Assembly: GCA_029891385.1 (NCBI GenBank) | Contig: CM057233.1 | Location: 12,651,460-12,715,459, forward strand | DNA: 64,000 nt | Source of the DNA: Erythroxylum novogranatense | Taxonomy: Eukaryota > Streptophyta > Magnoliopsida > Malpighiales > Erythroxylaceae | Reading direction: 5' to 3' | Shown here: piece after piece, positions 32,874 through 44,593 of the stretch | Layout: each line of letters opens with the position of its first letter | Numbering within the stretch: the first letter of the stretch is position 1 | The notes under the pieces: generated by a model | Databases searched by the model: none | What the model was told of the DNA's origin: nothing | What the model saw: only the letters and a program-made list of their open reading frames with translations | Program-made: the position numbers and the translations under genes

Positions 32874-34978
32874 CACTTGTGTTGTATAAACAGTCAAAAT
32901 GATAACTAGGTCGGAATTCCTTTGATAATTGAGCTGTGTTGCATGCTACTTCTGTGCAATTTCGATTCTGTATAGAATTGGGGTTTTTGAAATTTTCTTG
33001 TATAGACTTGCTCATTAGATGTTGCTGAATGTGTCTATGAAAGGAAAAATTTTATCGATGCCGATTGATAAGGTTTTGCTAATTTAATTCCCTAAGTTTC
33101 GGATGCTGTCTTGTTGAACGTTTCTGAAACAGCTATGCTTGTAAATTCGAGAATAAATTCTAGAAAATCGTTTTCAGATTGGTTTTCACCCACACGTCCC
33201 TAAGATGTTTGTGAATGTCTCTGTGGATGGAAAATTGTTTTCAAGGTGATTTACTATTTATTTCCGAATTTCTTGTGTACTGATGGGAATGTCTGTGCTG
33301 GAGAACACAGATTCTGGTTTGGCTAGATTGCTGAGGTTCAATGAGTTTTGTTGGAAATAAATCCTGCAAAATTCATGGAGCATGTTGGGAACATGTTTTA
33401 ACCTCTGTAATTTTCTCAGCATTTATTGAAAATGTTTCAATGATCATTTTGAGCAAAATGCATAGCTTGGCAGTTTTGAGAAACATGCTGGGGCTGTTTT
33501 GTTTGAAATGATTGGTCGTGTAATTCTCATTTCCAATGCCTTGAATCATTTTTATAGTGAGTAAAAATGTGTTATGTTGATGTGGTATGCATGCCAAGTT
33601 GAGATTCTTGAATTTAGGGTTTCCAATATTTTTTGGATGTCGAATAGGTCACTTTAGAGTCTCGTTAGCTTATTCCGTTATCTTAGTTATTTTGGCCGTC
33701 GCAATTTGTGTGACAAGTGCCGAAGTAATTTTGATAACGTGTAACCTACCTAGAGATACTTAGCATGATTATTTGGTGTCCTTGAATTATGTGGAAATCA
33801 AAATGATTAATAGTTGATTAATCGGTTTCAAGTTTTTCAAATATAGTTTGACTATATGGCATGCATGATTTGATGAAAAAGTTTCATTAGCACATCTATA
33901 TAATGTTTTATATACTTGGTATATTGGTTTTGTGAATTGGGACTGCACGAATTGAGAATTAGCCCATTAAAAAGCAAGCCTAGCTCATTCCAGTCGACTG
34001 GGACTTGCTCCAGTCGACTGGAGAGAGCATTCCAGTCGACTAGGAATTGCTCCAGTCGACTGGAAAGGAGCATTCCAGTCGACTAGGATTTGTTCCAGTC
34101 GACTGGAAGATGGGTTCCAGTCGACTAGAACATGTCCCAATCATTGGGCGTGTCTAAAGAACCCTTCCAATGACTAGAACATGTTCAATCATTTGAAGCG
34201 TCTACGAGAGTCGTAGTCGACTAGAACAATGGTTCGGTCGGTCAAGCACATGTGATCGACTAGAACTTGCTCCAGTCGACTATAAACACATTCTTTGGAG
34301 GGATGATGGATGATTTTAGGTATAAATTCAATATGATTGATGCAATGCCCTAAATCAGTCCATATAGTCAAGATGACTATGATCCTTGGATGAGATTAAT
34401 TTGATGAGACCTAAAATCCCTCAATTTAAATATGAAAACTAACGCCTTCCATTAATATGGTAAGAACCAGAGTTCTTATAGGGTTGGGTTGTTGAGCTAA
34501 CCTCAAGCTCACTCTATACGGATATGTTCGAACCATGAAAATATGATTTTCGGATTAATGGGTCGGTTTTCCTAGAAGCGTTGATTTGTTGAGCTAACCT
34601 CAAGGTCAACGTGGACAGAGGCGAAATTGGGTAGTGTACATCAGATGTATACGCATCAAGTGTTGATAACCCAATGTATGTGCATACATCAACTGTTGAT
34701 AGCACTGAGCGATAGTTGCATTCGAGATGCAATTGGTATGACCGATACCTACCGATTGACCTAAGGTGATTTGTTGAGCTAACCTCAAGGTCATTCTTAG
34801 CAATGTCGGATATCGACCCACTAGGTCATTGTGCCATTTTGTTTCTTAGATTCCTGATGAGGGTTATGGATTCTATTGAAACTAGTGGGAGCCATATGTA
34901 TGTCATTTAAGTCCTTATGATCATACATTCAATTCTATTCTAACTTCCTTTCTCTCTCTACATTTAGGTTGATTCAAG
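32874..34978 (+). other. Copia leader, 2.1 kb, non-coding
   Basis: No ORF of note between primer site and gag. It contains the GTCGACT array (33989-34290) and three copies of TTGAGCTAACCTCAAG (about 34491, 34589 and 34773), each near a GGTCA or GCTCA. Confidence 0.8.
33989..34290 (+). repeat. CCAGTCGACTGG array in copia leader
   Basis: About ten copies of the palindrome CCAGTCGACTGG or a variant (CAGTCGACTAG, TAGTCGACTAG). The first seven are spaced about 20-25 bases between 33989 and 34125 with spacers such as GACTTGCT and AGAGCATT. The later ones are more diverged and wider apart. Confidence 0.93.
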
Positions 34979-35824
34979 ATGTCGACTAGTGTGAACCTTC
35001 GCTCACTTATGGATACAAACAAATTAACTGGACCGAATTTTCTTGACTGGCTGCGAAATCTGAGAATTGTTCTCAGATCAGAGGATCTTGGATACATCCT
35101 TGATTTTCCGCTTCCTGATCCACTTCCTGAAGGAGCTTCTGATGATGATCAGAAGGCATATCGTAAGCATCTCAAAGACAGTGACATAGCTACATGCATT
35201 ATGCTTGCATCGATGTCACCTGAGCTGCAAAAGCAGCACGAGTCTATGGATGCTCATACGATAGTGTTTCATCTGCGAGAGTTGTTTGATGAGCAAGCTC
35301 GGTCCGAACGGTTCGAGACCTCAAGATTGCTCTTTACAACGAAGATGACTCCTGGTTCATCTGCAGTGCAATATGCATTAAAGATGAATGGCTATATTGA
35401 GAGGTTGGCAGTCTTAGGTTTTGTGATGGATTCAGAGTTAAGTATAGACTTGATTCTTGTTGGCTTATCAGATAGTTATTCACAGTTTGTGTTGAACTAT
35501 CGGATGAACCAAATATCCTCCACAATTCCCGAGCTGATCAACATGCTCAAGACAGCAGAACAAGCTGTCAAGCAAGATAGCAAGGCGTTGCTATTGGTGG
35601 ATTCGTCTTCCTCTGGTTCCAAGAAAAGGAAACAGAAGAAGAAAAAGGCTCAGAAGCCGAAAGGAAGTGCAGCGAAAGGCAAGAAGAAGACCAAAGAGAC
35701 TGCTCCAAAAGGTACCGCTTCCATCATGGTAGGACTGGTCATTGGGCGAATCGCAAAGTCTATCTGGAACAATGAAGCGAAGAAGGCATCGATGCCTCGA
35801 CTTCTTGTGTATGTTTGTCATTGA
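34979..35824 (+). pseudogene. gag: Copia gag, zinc knuckle lost
   Basis: 281-codon ORF from Met 34979 (MSTSVNLRSLMDTNKLTGPNF). Capsid-like features of copia gag run in order: NKLTGPNFLDWLRNLRIVL (residues 13-31), MLASMSPELQKQHE (near 76), LRELFDEQARSERFETSRLL (near 99), GYIERLAVLGFVMDSELS (near 137) and a basic KKRKQKKKKAQKPKG tail (near 214). The expected CCHC knuckle falls after a frame slip near 35710. In the shifted frame it reads RFHHGRTGHWANR, with the three Cys positions occupied by Arg, His and Arg and only the His kept. Nucleic-acid binding by the knuckle should be lost. This is the longest ORF of the window. Confidence 0.85.
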
Positions 35825-37100
35825 GGTTATCATTTACGATCATAACATATGGGTATTAGATACGGTTGTGGCTCACACATATGCAATGATACGCAGGCCT
35901 CGGGACGATGGCGACTCATAAAGGGAGAAATGGACTGCGTGTTGGCAATGGAGCAAGAGTTCTTTGCATTAGCCGTAGGAACTTATGTTTTGACACTCCC
36001 AGGTGGGCTTGTACTTAACTTGGATGATTGTTATTTTGTACCGTGTTAACAAAGAACATATTATCATTTCTTGTTTAAATAGATTTGGTTTCCATTTGTC
36101 TTTTGGTAACAATGGTTGTTCTATTAGCTCAAATGGAATGCTTTATGGTGCTGGTACATTATGCAATGGAATATACATATTAGATATGTCACATCCGGTT
36201 ATGAATGTCAATGACGCTAAAAGACATAAAAGAGATAATTTAAAATCAACTTATTTATGGCATTGTCGCTTGGCCATATAAATGAGAGACGATCGCTAAG
36301 CTCCACAAGAGTGGAAGTTTAGGGTCATTTGATTATGAATCATATGACACATGTGAATCTTGTTTATTAGGCAAGATGACTAAGTTACCTTTAAGGGAAA
36401 GGGTGAGCAGCGATTGGATTATTAGACCTAATACATTCAGATGTATGTGGTCCGATGTCCATCCATGCCGAAATGGTTGTTGTTACTTCATTACCTTCAT
36501 CGATGATTATTCTCGATATGGGTATCTGATCTAATGAGATACAAATCAAGCGTTTGAAAAGTTCAAACAATTGAAATGAAGTAGAAAAACAACTTGGTAA
36601 AAGTATCGAACATTACGATCCGATCGTGGTGGTGAATACTTAGACCAAGAGTTTTGGATTATCTCGAGATAATGGGATCTTATCTCGGTGGACTCCTCCT
36701 TACACACCACAAAGACAATGGTGTGGCAGAAGGAGAAATCGAACCTTCTTGGACATGGTTCGATCTATGATGGGCTTTACACAGATTACCAAAATCCTTT
36801 GGGGATATGCACTTGAGACAATTTGTTTACTTGTTAAAGCGAGTTCCATCAAAGCGATTGATGTTACTCCATATGAGATGTGGACTAACAAGAAACCTTA
36901 TCTTTCTTATTTGAAAGTATGGGGTTGTCTCGCTTATGTGAAGCGGACAAAGTCGATAAGCTTGAAGCAAAATCGACAAGTGTCATTCATAGGATATCCT
37001 AAAGAAACAAGAGGATATCAATTCTACAATTGAGGAACAAAAGGTGTTTGTTTGATGCATGCTGTCTTTAGAGAAAGAGTTTCTTTTACAAGAAGGCGGT
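35825..37100 (+). pseudogene. pol: Copia protease and integrase, frameshifted
   Basis: Protease: WVLDT (35850-35864) is followed one frame away by GCGSHICNDTQA, so the catalytic D-T-G is split by loss of one G in a G run. GAG-pre-integrase: LWHCRL at 36256-36273, then a frame change just where GH should complete the zinc-binding site. Integrase core phrases in shifting frames: HSDVCGPMSIHA (36440), FITFIDDYSRYGY (36489), DRGGEYLD (36617), an RRNRTFLDMVRSM segment (36733) and WGYALETICLLV (36800). It also has VTPYEMW and LSYLKVWGC, the usual end of the core. The integrase is not functional as printed. Confidence 0.85.
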
Positions 37101-37239
37101 GGGAGCAAAATTGAGCTTGAAGAAGTTCAAGATGCTCGAGACGACGCAGATCAATTGCTCGAACTGGCTGTATCTCATCGAGATGAGGTAACATTCAACC
37201 TTCTACTTCACACGAAATTGTAGGTCAAGTAGGATACGA

Positions 37240-38846
37240 CTTTGTTCCCTAGAGATATGGATTTCGTGAGTGAACAGAATGACGTATTGCTCATAGAGGA
37301 TGATGAGCCTACCACTATGAAGAGGTTCAAGAGTTCGAATCGAAAAATGGCTTCGTGCCATGAAATCGAAATGGATTCCATGTATGAAAACCAAGTATGG
37401 ACTTTGGTTGATGCACTGAAGGATAAAACCTATAGGGTGCAAATGGGTTTTCAAGAAGAAAAGCGACATGAATGGTAATGTGATTACCTATAAAGCGAGG
37501 CTTGTGGCTAAAGGCTTTCGTCAAAGACAAGGAGTTGACTATGACGAGACCTTGACCCGATGGCAATGCTTAAATCCATTAGGATACTCCTAGCCATTGC
37601 CGCTCATTATGATTATGAGATATGGCAAATGGATGTGAAGACGACTTTTCCGAATGGAAATCAGGCCGAGGATGTGTACATGACACAACTCGAGGGCTTC
37701 ATTTCGCTGATGGCGAAAAGGTATGCAAGCTTCGTAAATCCATTTATGGATTGAAGCAAGCATCCAGAGTTGGAATATCCGTTTGATGAGACGATCAAAG
37801 AGTTTGGTTTCTCACAAAATCCGGATGAAACACGTGTGTACAAGAAGGTTAATGGAGCTGCGATCGTATTCCTTGTGTTATATGTAGATGACATATTGTT
37901 GCTAGGAAAGCGATGTCTCAATGTTGCAATCGGTAAAAGTTTGGTTGTCAAACAATTTGCCATGAAAGACCTTGAGAAGCAACTTATATCCTTGGGATAA
38001 AGATTTATAGAGATAGATCTAAGAGGTTGCTTGGTCTTTCACATCAACGTACATAGACAAGGTGCTAAAGAGGTTTAGCATGGAGCAATCCAAGAGAGGG
38101 TTTCTTCCATTACTCATGGGATAACACTCGAAGTCTATGTGTCCTCGGACACGGGACGAGAGGATGCGTATGAATATGATCCGTATCGTCTGCAGTAGGA
38201 TCTATTATGTACGTAATGCTATATACGAGACCCGATGTATCATATGCTCTAAGTGTTACGAGCAGATACCAATCGGATCTGGTGAGGGTCATGGGTGGTG
38301 TCAAGAATATCCTAAAGTACTGCGAAGAACTAAGGATGTTTTCTTGATATATGGAGCTGGAAATCTCAAGTGAGCGGGCATCAGATGCCGATTTTCAATC
38401 GATAAGGGCGACTCGAGTCCCAATCGAGTTACGTTTTCTGCGAATGGCGGAGCGGTCGGTTGGAAGAGTTCAAGCAAGAGGCGATCACGATTCAACGATC
38501 GAGGCAGAGTACATTGCAAACATCGGATGCTGAGAAAGGAAGCCGTTTGGATCAAGAAGTTCATTACGGAACTTGGTGTGGTTCCTAGCTGTGATGGACC
38601 CATTCGGTTGTATTGTGACAACAATGGAGCTATTGCGCAGGCGAAAGAACCAAGGTCTCATCAGCGATCCAAACACGTACTCCGCCGATACCATTTGATT
38701 CGGAGATCATTGCTCGAGGTGATGTCCCGATAGAGAGAATTCCTGAGCGAGAATATTGCCGATCCGTTGACAAAGCCATTGTCACAGAAGAATTTTGATT
38801 CTCATGTACTCGCTTATGGTATTAGATACCAAGGCGATTGGCTTTA
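37240..38846 (+). pseudogene. pol: Copia reverse transcriptase and RNase H, frameshifted
   Basis: Reverse transcriptase is readable from WTLVDALKD (37400) through GNVITYKARLVAKGFRQRQGVDYDET (37470-37550), IWQMDVKTTFPNG (37620), the YVDD catalytic motif at 37881-37892 (Asp pair kept) and AMKDLEKQ. A poorly readable stretch at 38010-38340 follows. RNase H: EAEYIA near 38502, KEAVWIKKFI from 38533, LYCDNNGAIAQAKEP near 38608 and ENIADPLTKPL near 38749, the usual terminus before the stop. At least five frame changes break it. Order integrase then reverse transcriptase identifies Ty1/copia. Confidence 0.85.
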
Positions 38847-38849
38847 GGT

Positions 38850-38861
38850 CAAGTGGGAGGT
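38850..38861 (+). other. Copia polypurine tract
   Basis: CAAGTGGGAGGT directly before the 3' LTR start, the usual primer for plus-strand synthesis. Confidence 0.85.
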
Positions 38862-40721
38862 TGTTAGAGTAGTGCCCTAAAGGCAATCCCCTTTAGCGCA
38901 TTTTGTTCATAGTATGCATGACGTTATGAATAAATAAAGCAAAGGCATATTTCATTTATTTGATGTTCATTTTATTATGAATTGATAATGATCTTTAATC
39001 AAATTTATGAAGTCCATGATATATGACATAGCATGAAGGAAATTATGATGCGATCATACTACCGAGATTCCTATCATGTGCAATTATGTCAAGATTCTAA
39101 ATTATCCTAGTCATAGGATTAACGAGAATGGACATCGTTAATCCGGATAGACTACACATGTCAAATGTCTTGATTGGATCAAGCAGTGGATCTCAGACAA
39201 CTGTAAATATTGAGATATTTAGATTTGACATGTGGATGCTTACTAGTGGTAGTAAGTACATTGGATGACCTGCCATGAGATCATCACATGGATGTACTAT
39301 TCAAATGTCAGTGATAATCTCATCATAGCAATGGTGCAAGTATCCTTAGACTTGAGGTACTCAAGGATATCTTGGATACTGATTCTGTACTTTGACTCCA
39401 TTCCTTGTTGCCTTTCAGAGGTCGCTCATAGGGTGGTGATTGGGTGCACTTGAGGTATTGAAGGTAATTGAGTAGCCAATAGAGGATTCACCACTACGTG
39501 ATAGCAGAAGAGATACCCATGGCCTCTTATCAGGATCATTACTTTGAAGTCTCTGGCGCCGGAGCATACATATGTCATGAAGAGGGTCTTCATGGACATA
39601 TAAAGTAATGAGTCCTAGGACGAGATCTGATTACACTTGGACTAGATTTGATTTAATCAGTCTAGTAAGAGTTGACACATTGCCCATACTCAAACCAAGT
39701 GGGGTATAGCATGGTGAAAGGACGAATTGCACAGTAATTGTCTATGGAAGGGTTCGTGATATGGTTTCATTAGTCAAACCAATTACTTTCCGGTCAATTG
39801 GGGGTCATGATGTGTTGCTAGATACCGCTCATGACTTGCTTAGATTAAGTGTTAATCTAAGTGGCCAACATAACCGGGAACCTAATGGGTCACACGCATT
39901 AGAGTGACTCGGAGAATCTGTAAAATAGTTTCGGACAGAGATCCGATATCTGGAGAGCAATAGGATTAAATGGATCCCGATGAGATTGGGATATGTCCCG
40001 ATGAGATCGCGACATCGACATTCTTGAAAACCGCTTAGGTGATTTTTCGCCGGCGGGGTCCGGTAGGCCGGTAGGACCGACCCCAGTTTGACTGGACCAC
40101 TTCAGCAATTATATATATTAATTAATTAACTAAATAATTAATTAATTATATATATATAAAGATGATTTTCGGTGGAGACTAAAAGGTGGAGATGTTTAGT
40201 TAACTTTGAAAAGTCAAAGTTAATGATTATTACACATTTTAAGGCATTTCTTTATGCCATACGTGGATGCCCATAAACCCACCCCTTTCTATGTGTTTTA
40301 ATGTGTTATAAATACATATAAAAGGCAAGAAGAAAGGGTTGGAACGGTGATGGGTAGAGAAGAGTCGAAAGTTGCTTAATTGTTAAGCTTGAAATTTGAT
40401 TTCCATCTTCCTCCTCTCTTGCTCTCAACTTGGTTTCCACTCTCCAAGGCCTCCACCAAGTCATCTCACTTGCTCTCCATAGAACAAGGTTAGTGCTAGC
40501 ACACTCTTTATCTTGTTCTAGCTATTCCCGGGTCAAAAGAGTTTGTCCCGGTTAGGTTTTCCGACCTCTGCGTGGATACCGTTAGAGACGGTCTCCTTTG
40601 GTCGTTATGGTTTGATTGTGTATACATACACATGGATCCTGGCTTTCGGGAATGTCCCGGGACTTAAAAATTTTAATTCCGCACCCTGGGCATGTGATGC
40701 CCACCCCGGGATTTTCCTACA
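38862..40721 (+). mobile_element. Copia 3' LTR
   Basis: Same termini as the 5' LTR, 1860 versus 1852 bases. Differences are clustered small indels and substitutions (for example near 38915-38930 and 40025-40080). Followed by the duplicated target ATGTA. Confidence 0.95.
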
Positions 40722-40726
40722 ATGTA

Positions 40727-40805
40727 GCACGCCACCCTCGCGGGGCACGGACCTGGATATCACCGTCGATATCGGGTTCAGGTCTTGCGGGAGTGGGGTG
40801 TTACA
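40727..40805 (+). mobile_element. 5' LTR of giant-LTR element, part 2
   Basis: Last 79 bases of the split LTR, matching 48824-48902 except for a few bases, and ending GGGGTGTTACA. Confidence 0.93.
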
Positions 40806-40811
40806 TTTAGG

Positions 40812-40823
40812 TGGTATCAGAGC
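40812..40823 (+). other. Primer-binding site of giant-LTR element
   Basis: TGGTATCAGAGC, a perfect initiator-tRNA-Met-type site, six bases after the LTR end. Confidence 0.9.
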
Positions 40824-43800
40824 CCAGAAATACAATCTTACATGGGCTTTCTGAACAAAAAAAAGTGTCAAGTTATGTGCATTTAAGTCATGTCACGGCA
40901 GACAGTGACAACTGATCCCCAGTGTAATATATGAGTCGTATGCATAAGTATGTCTCAGTCGTTTAAGTGGTTAGAAAAAGTGAGAAAAAAGAAAATGTGT
41001 TAGAATGTGATAAAAGGAAGAAATGGATATCGCAAAATAGGAACGAGTGTATCGTTTGATCAGAAAGACGAATATTTAGTGTATTGAGATTGACGGGTAT
41101 ATTGTGAAGTGCAAAATTGGAGTGATATTGGGTATATCCTTGAATATGAGTTAGAAATAAAGATTATAGTTGTAAATTAATAGAGGAAAAATAGAGATGT
41201 GATAATGGTAAGATTTACAGTGTATAAGGTAAATGACAATAAAGTGTATCTATGATATAGAAAAGTTACAATTGGGATTGATTACCGTGATGAGAGTTAT
41301 AAATAAGGATTGGTGATTTGGAGTCAAATTATATATTAAGTGCAAAATCAAGAATGATTTCATATCTGTGATATTGATTTGAGTGCGGAAATATATGGGT
41401 ATAATGCAATAATGAAAAGATTGAAATGTAAGACAATGAAATTGGTAGATGAAAAAGTTGTTCAGGTTTAATTGATCTGCCTAAGTAAATGCACACCTGC
41501 TTATGGGAGCCCTATGGTAAGTGAAAATGTTCAGCTGCAATTGATAAGTTAATGGCTAAGTGCTAGCCAGATGTCTTGTTAAAAAAAAACCTTTATGAGT
41601 TAGAAGAAGAAATGAAAGTGCTTATAACGATCAGTTGTGAATGAATTGTGATTGTATATGATCCTCACGAGCGAGGACGGGTGTAAACAGGAAGATTGTT
41701 GAGTTCAGATTATATGATCATTGTAAGTGTATATTTGATAGTGGGATTACCATCATGGGTGAAATGATTAAACATAAATGAATAATTTGCGTAAACATGA
41801 TATAGGAGGTAATCAGTGGTCTATTACGTAAGCTTCGATTATAATGCCGGTAGCTCAAGTTCAAAATGAGTGAGAGTAAGGCATAAGAATGTTCAGAATG
41901 ATCAATTGAGAATAAAGTGAGACAGTTAAAGATGTTCGCATTGGTAATGAGCTTGAGGAAATAAAATGAGAGACATGAATAGAGTAAGGTCCCCATGATT
42001 AGAATTTGTACCAAAAAGAGAATGGTTATCGAGAATTAAATACAAATAAGGTATTCTTAACAGTATGATCTATTAACGGGCAAATTAATGGGACTATAGA
42101 GATATATTGTCAGATAGGATGTGATGATTATGGTGATGATGGTAAGATAGTAGAGGAAAAGAAATTGTTTAAGTGCTCTTCAGAGATTGATCTTTGTGAG
42201 GTATCAAGAGTAATTGATATGTATATCTCTAGTTATGGAAAAAAATAATAATAGTTGATTGATAAAGTTTTATGAGCTGTATTAAATCTAGCAGAGACTT
42301 AATCGTAAGAGATAAAAATATGCTACTGAAAAAGTGTACATTACGTTAATGAGATGACTTTGATTATGTAAGAGTAGTACTGCATATTAAGGAAATATTA
42401 ATTGCGAATTTGAGGGGATTAAAAGTTCGTGTATACTTTGTGTAATTATGTTCTGAAAGTACGAGATCGATATAATGATTGTTATTCAAGTCAGTGAGTG
42501 ATTTATTGTGAATAAATTGAGCTATATGGAGAAATGAAGGGCCTTGTAGCAGAATATGTTATGATGAGAAAATTATAAGGAAATTGTTCCTCATTGGAGA
42601 CGTTCAATAATGAAAGAGTTATATGAGTCAACTCAGTTTATTGTATTACTGAAAAGGAACATGTCTCAATTGTGTTTGAAATGGATAATGGATATAAACA
42701 TAAGAGGATATAAGGATAAGAAATGGATAAATTGGGATAGTTGAGGAAATTGGTCGTTATACAAGTCTCATAAGAGTGAATCTTAATCTGATTGAATGAA
42801 TAATGGATGGATTAGTATGCGAACATGGGATATTGGGAGAATTAATAAAGATATAAGTAGTGATAAAATGCGAAAGTTCAAAAGATATGTGTATGCGGAA
42901 TTTGGAATTAATGAGAACTAATGGAATGCTGGATACGTTCGGAAATTGTCAAAGATTTTCTGGTTGTAGTAAATTGACAAGAATATTTGAGGAAAACGTG
43001 TGAATGTTATGACTGATGATCATAAAGGAGACATTTAAAAAAAAATTTACTATATTTACTGAAGTGTCCCAGTAAAGGGTATGATGTGATCTATTGAAAT
43101 TGTATAAAGTGATTTTATGTACCTTGGGGTAAATATACTTCCATGGGCGGTATCATGATGGATGATTTGCAATTTGTTATACTGAGTGTGGCCTAAAGGC
43201 TTGGAGACATTAATCGTACAGATATAGTTGGGAGTTGTCTATGAATATGCAAATTGATAACGATTGAATTAGTTTATGCATTTAAATGATTTGAAAAGGA
43301 TTTAGCGGCTGATTTCTTCAAACTAAGCCAATGGTGCAATTTAAGGGGTTCAACAAAGAAAGAAATAAATTCAATTGTAGAAGATCAATATTTGGGCAAT
43401 AAGGTTACCAAATCTAGTGTATTATTGAGTGTTATAGTCGAACTGAAAAAAAGGGGCAAAAGAAAGTATTATTAGCTATGGGAATTTCAGAGTTGGTGTG
43501 CATCAAAGTGGATTGGCAAAACCCGAAGTGAGGATGTAGAAATTGTAAACCGTATCAAGGAACTGAAGATAACTCCAATTGTGAGGAAAGTGATAGGTAT
43601 AGTTCAAATTAAGAAATATGGGTGATACTCAGTACAGGAACTGTTAGTGAAAATGTAAAGAATGATCGAAGCTTTATGTTCTAGCATGAGCGTATTGAAA
43701 GAGTAATTGAAAGGGTAAAATGGGAAATCAAATGATCATAAGTGCATGGTTCGAGAAAACATAAGAAACAATTGAAGCGTTATGCTCTAGTAAAAGTATT

Positions 43801-44555
43801 GTGGAAAAGAAATTGATGGTATAGTCTGTCAAAGTGAACGATGACATGTGTGATAAAACAACAGGTATTTTTGGATGTCATTGGGATATGATATTGATAT
43901 ATAGTGCAAAGGGATTATGGAATGACAATCATTATATTGATGTCACCATTCGAAAAGCGTATAAGGGGTCTTATTGCCAAAAAGGAGTCGTGATCCCTAT
44001 ATTATGTGATCAAGATAATAAAGTGATAGGTTAAGTAATTTAAGATGGTGACAATAAGTCGAATTGATTCACTGAGGTTCTAAATCTCATGAGATTTGTG
44101 GTTCGATAAAAATGAAATATGAAAAGTAATACATGAAATATTTGGAAGTGTGTCGCCTCGGCCAAAATGTACTTGGATGGAAATAAAGGTGTTTACGGAA
44201 AATTGAATTCGTGATAAGGGGCCTCTATGTGATTGTGGTATGAATCGAATTATGGATTGGTAAATTAGACTAAAACCTAAAAGATGGTTTGGAGTCACAA
44301 AGTGTTTCATAGATGGAATTGGAAATATTGTTAGGATTCGATATTTATGTTATTGATAGTGATGATATTGAAAAGTGACAAATTGCGCATAATCATGAGA
44401 AAGCAGTAAAATAATGGAAAGCTTGAGAAAGGGAAATAGAGTCATTGATTGTTTTGATCTCCCTTCATTGACCGAATGTGGTCGTGTAGCGAAATCAGTG
44501 GGAACAGAGTGTATTAATCGAAAAGAATCCCCTGCCTTCCTGATCAACCGTATAT

Positions 44556-44593
44556 AAAATTTCGCGGACGAAATTTTTATTAGGAGGGGGGAA
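44556..44593 (+). other. Inverted repeat and polypurine tract
   Basis: AAAATTTCG (44556-44564), loop CGGA, CGAAATTTT (44569-44577), then TTAGGAGGGGGGAA up to the 3' LTR. The same arrangement precedes the LTRs at 23912 and (minus strand) 62647. Confidence 0.85.

Larger units (their letters stand above)
31009..40721 (+). mobile_element. Ty1/copia element, complete with TSD ATGTA
   Basis: 5' LTR 31009-32860, primer site 32862, leader to 34978, gag-pol 34979 to about 38846, polypurine tract 38850-38861, 3' LTR 38862-40721, with ATGTA at 31004-31008 and 40722-40726. Total 9713 bases. Domain order gag, protease, integrase, reverse transcriptase, RNase H is that of Ty1/copia. Frames are broken many times, so it is non-autonomous as printed. 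It sits inside the 5' LTR of the giant-LTR element and is therefore younger than it. I could not place it in a named copia lineage with confidence. Confidence 0.95.

Noticed and set aside
33989..34290. CRISPR-like array of repeats and spacers
   Set aside because: Units are short palindromes with irregular spacing, in a plant retroelement leader, with no cas genes.
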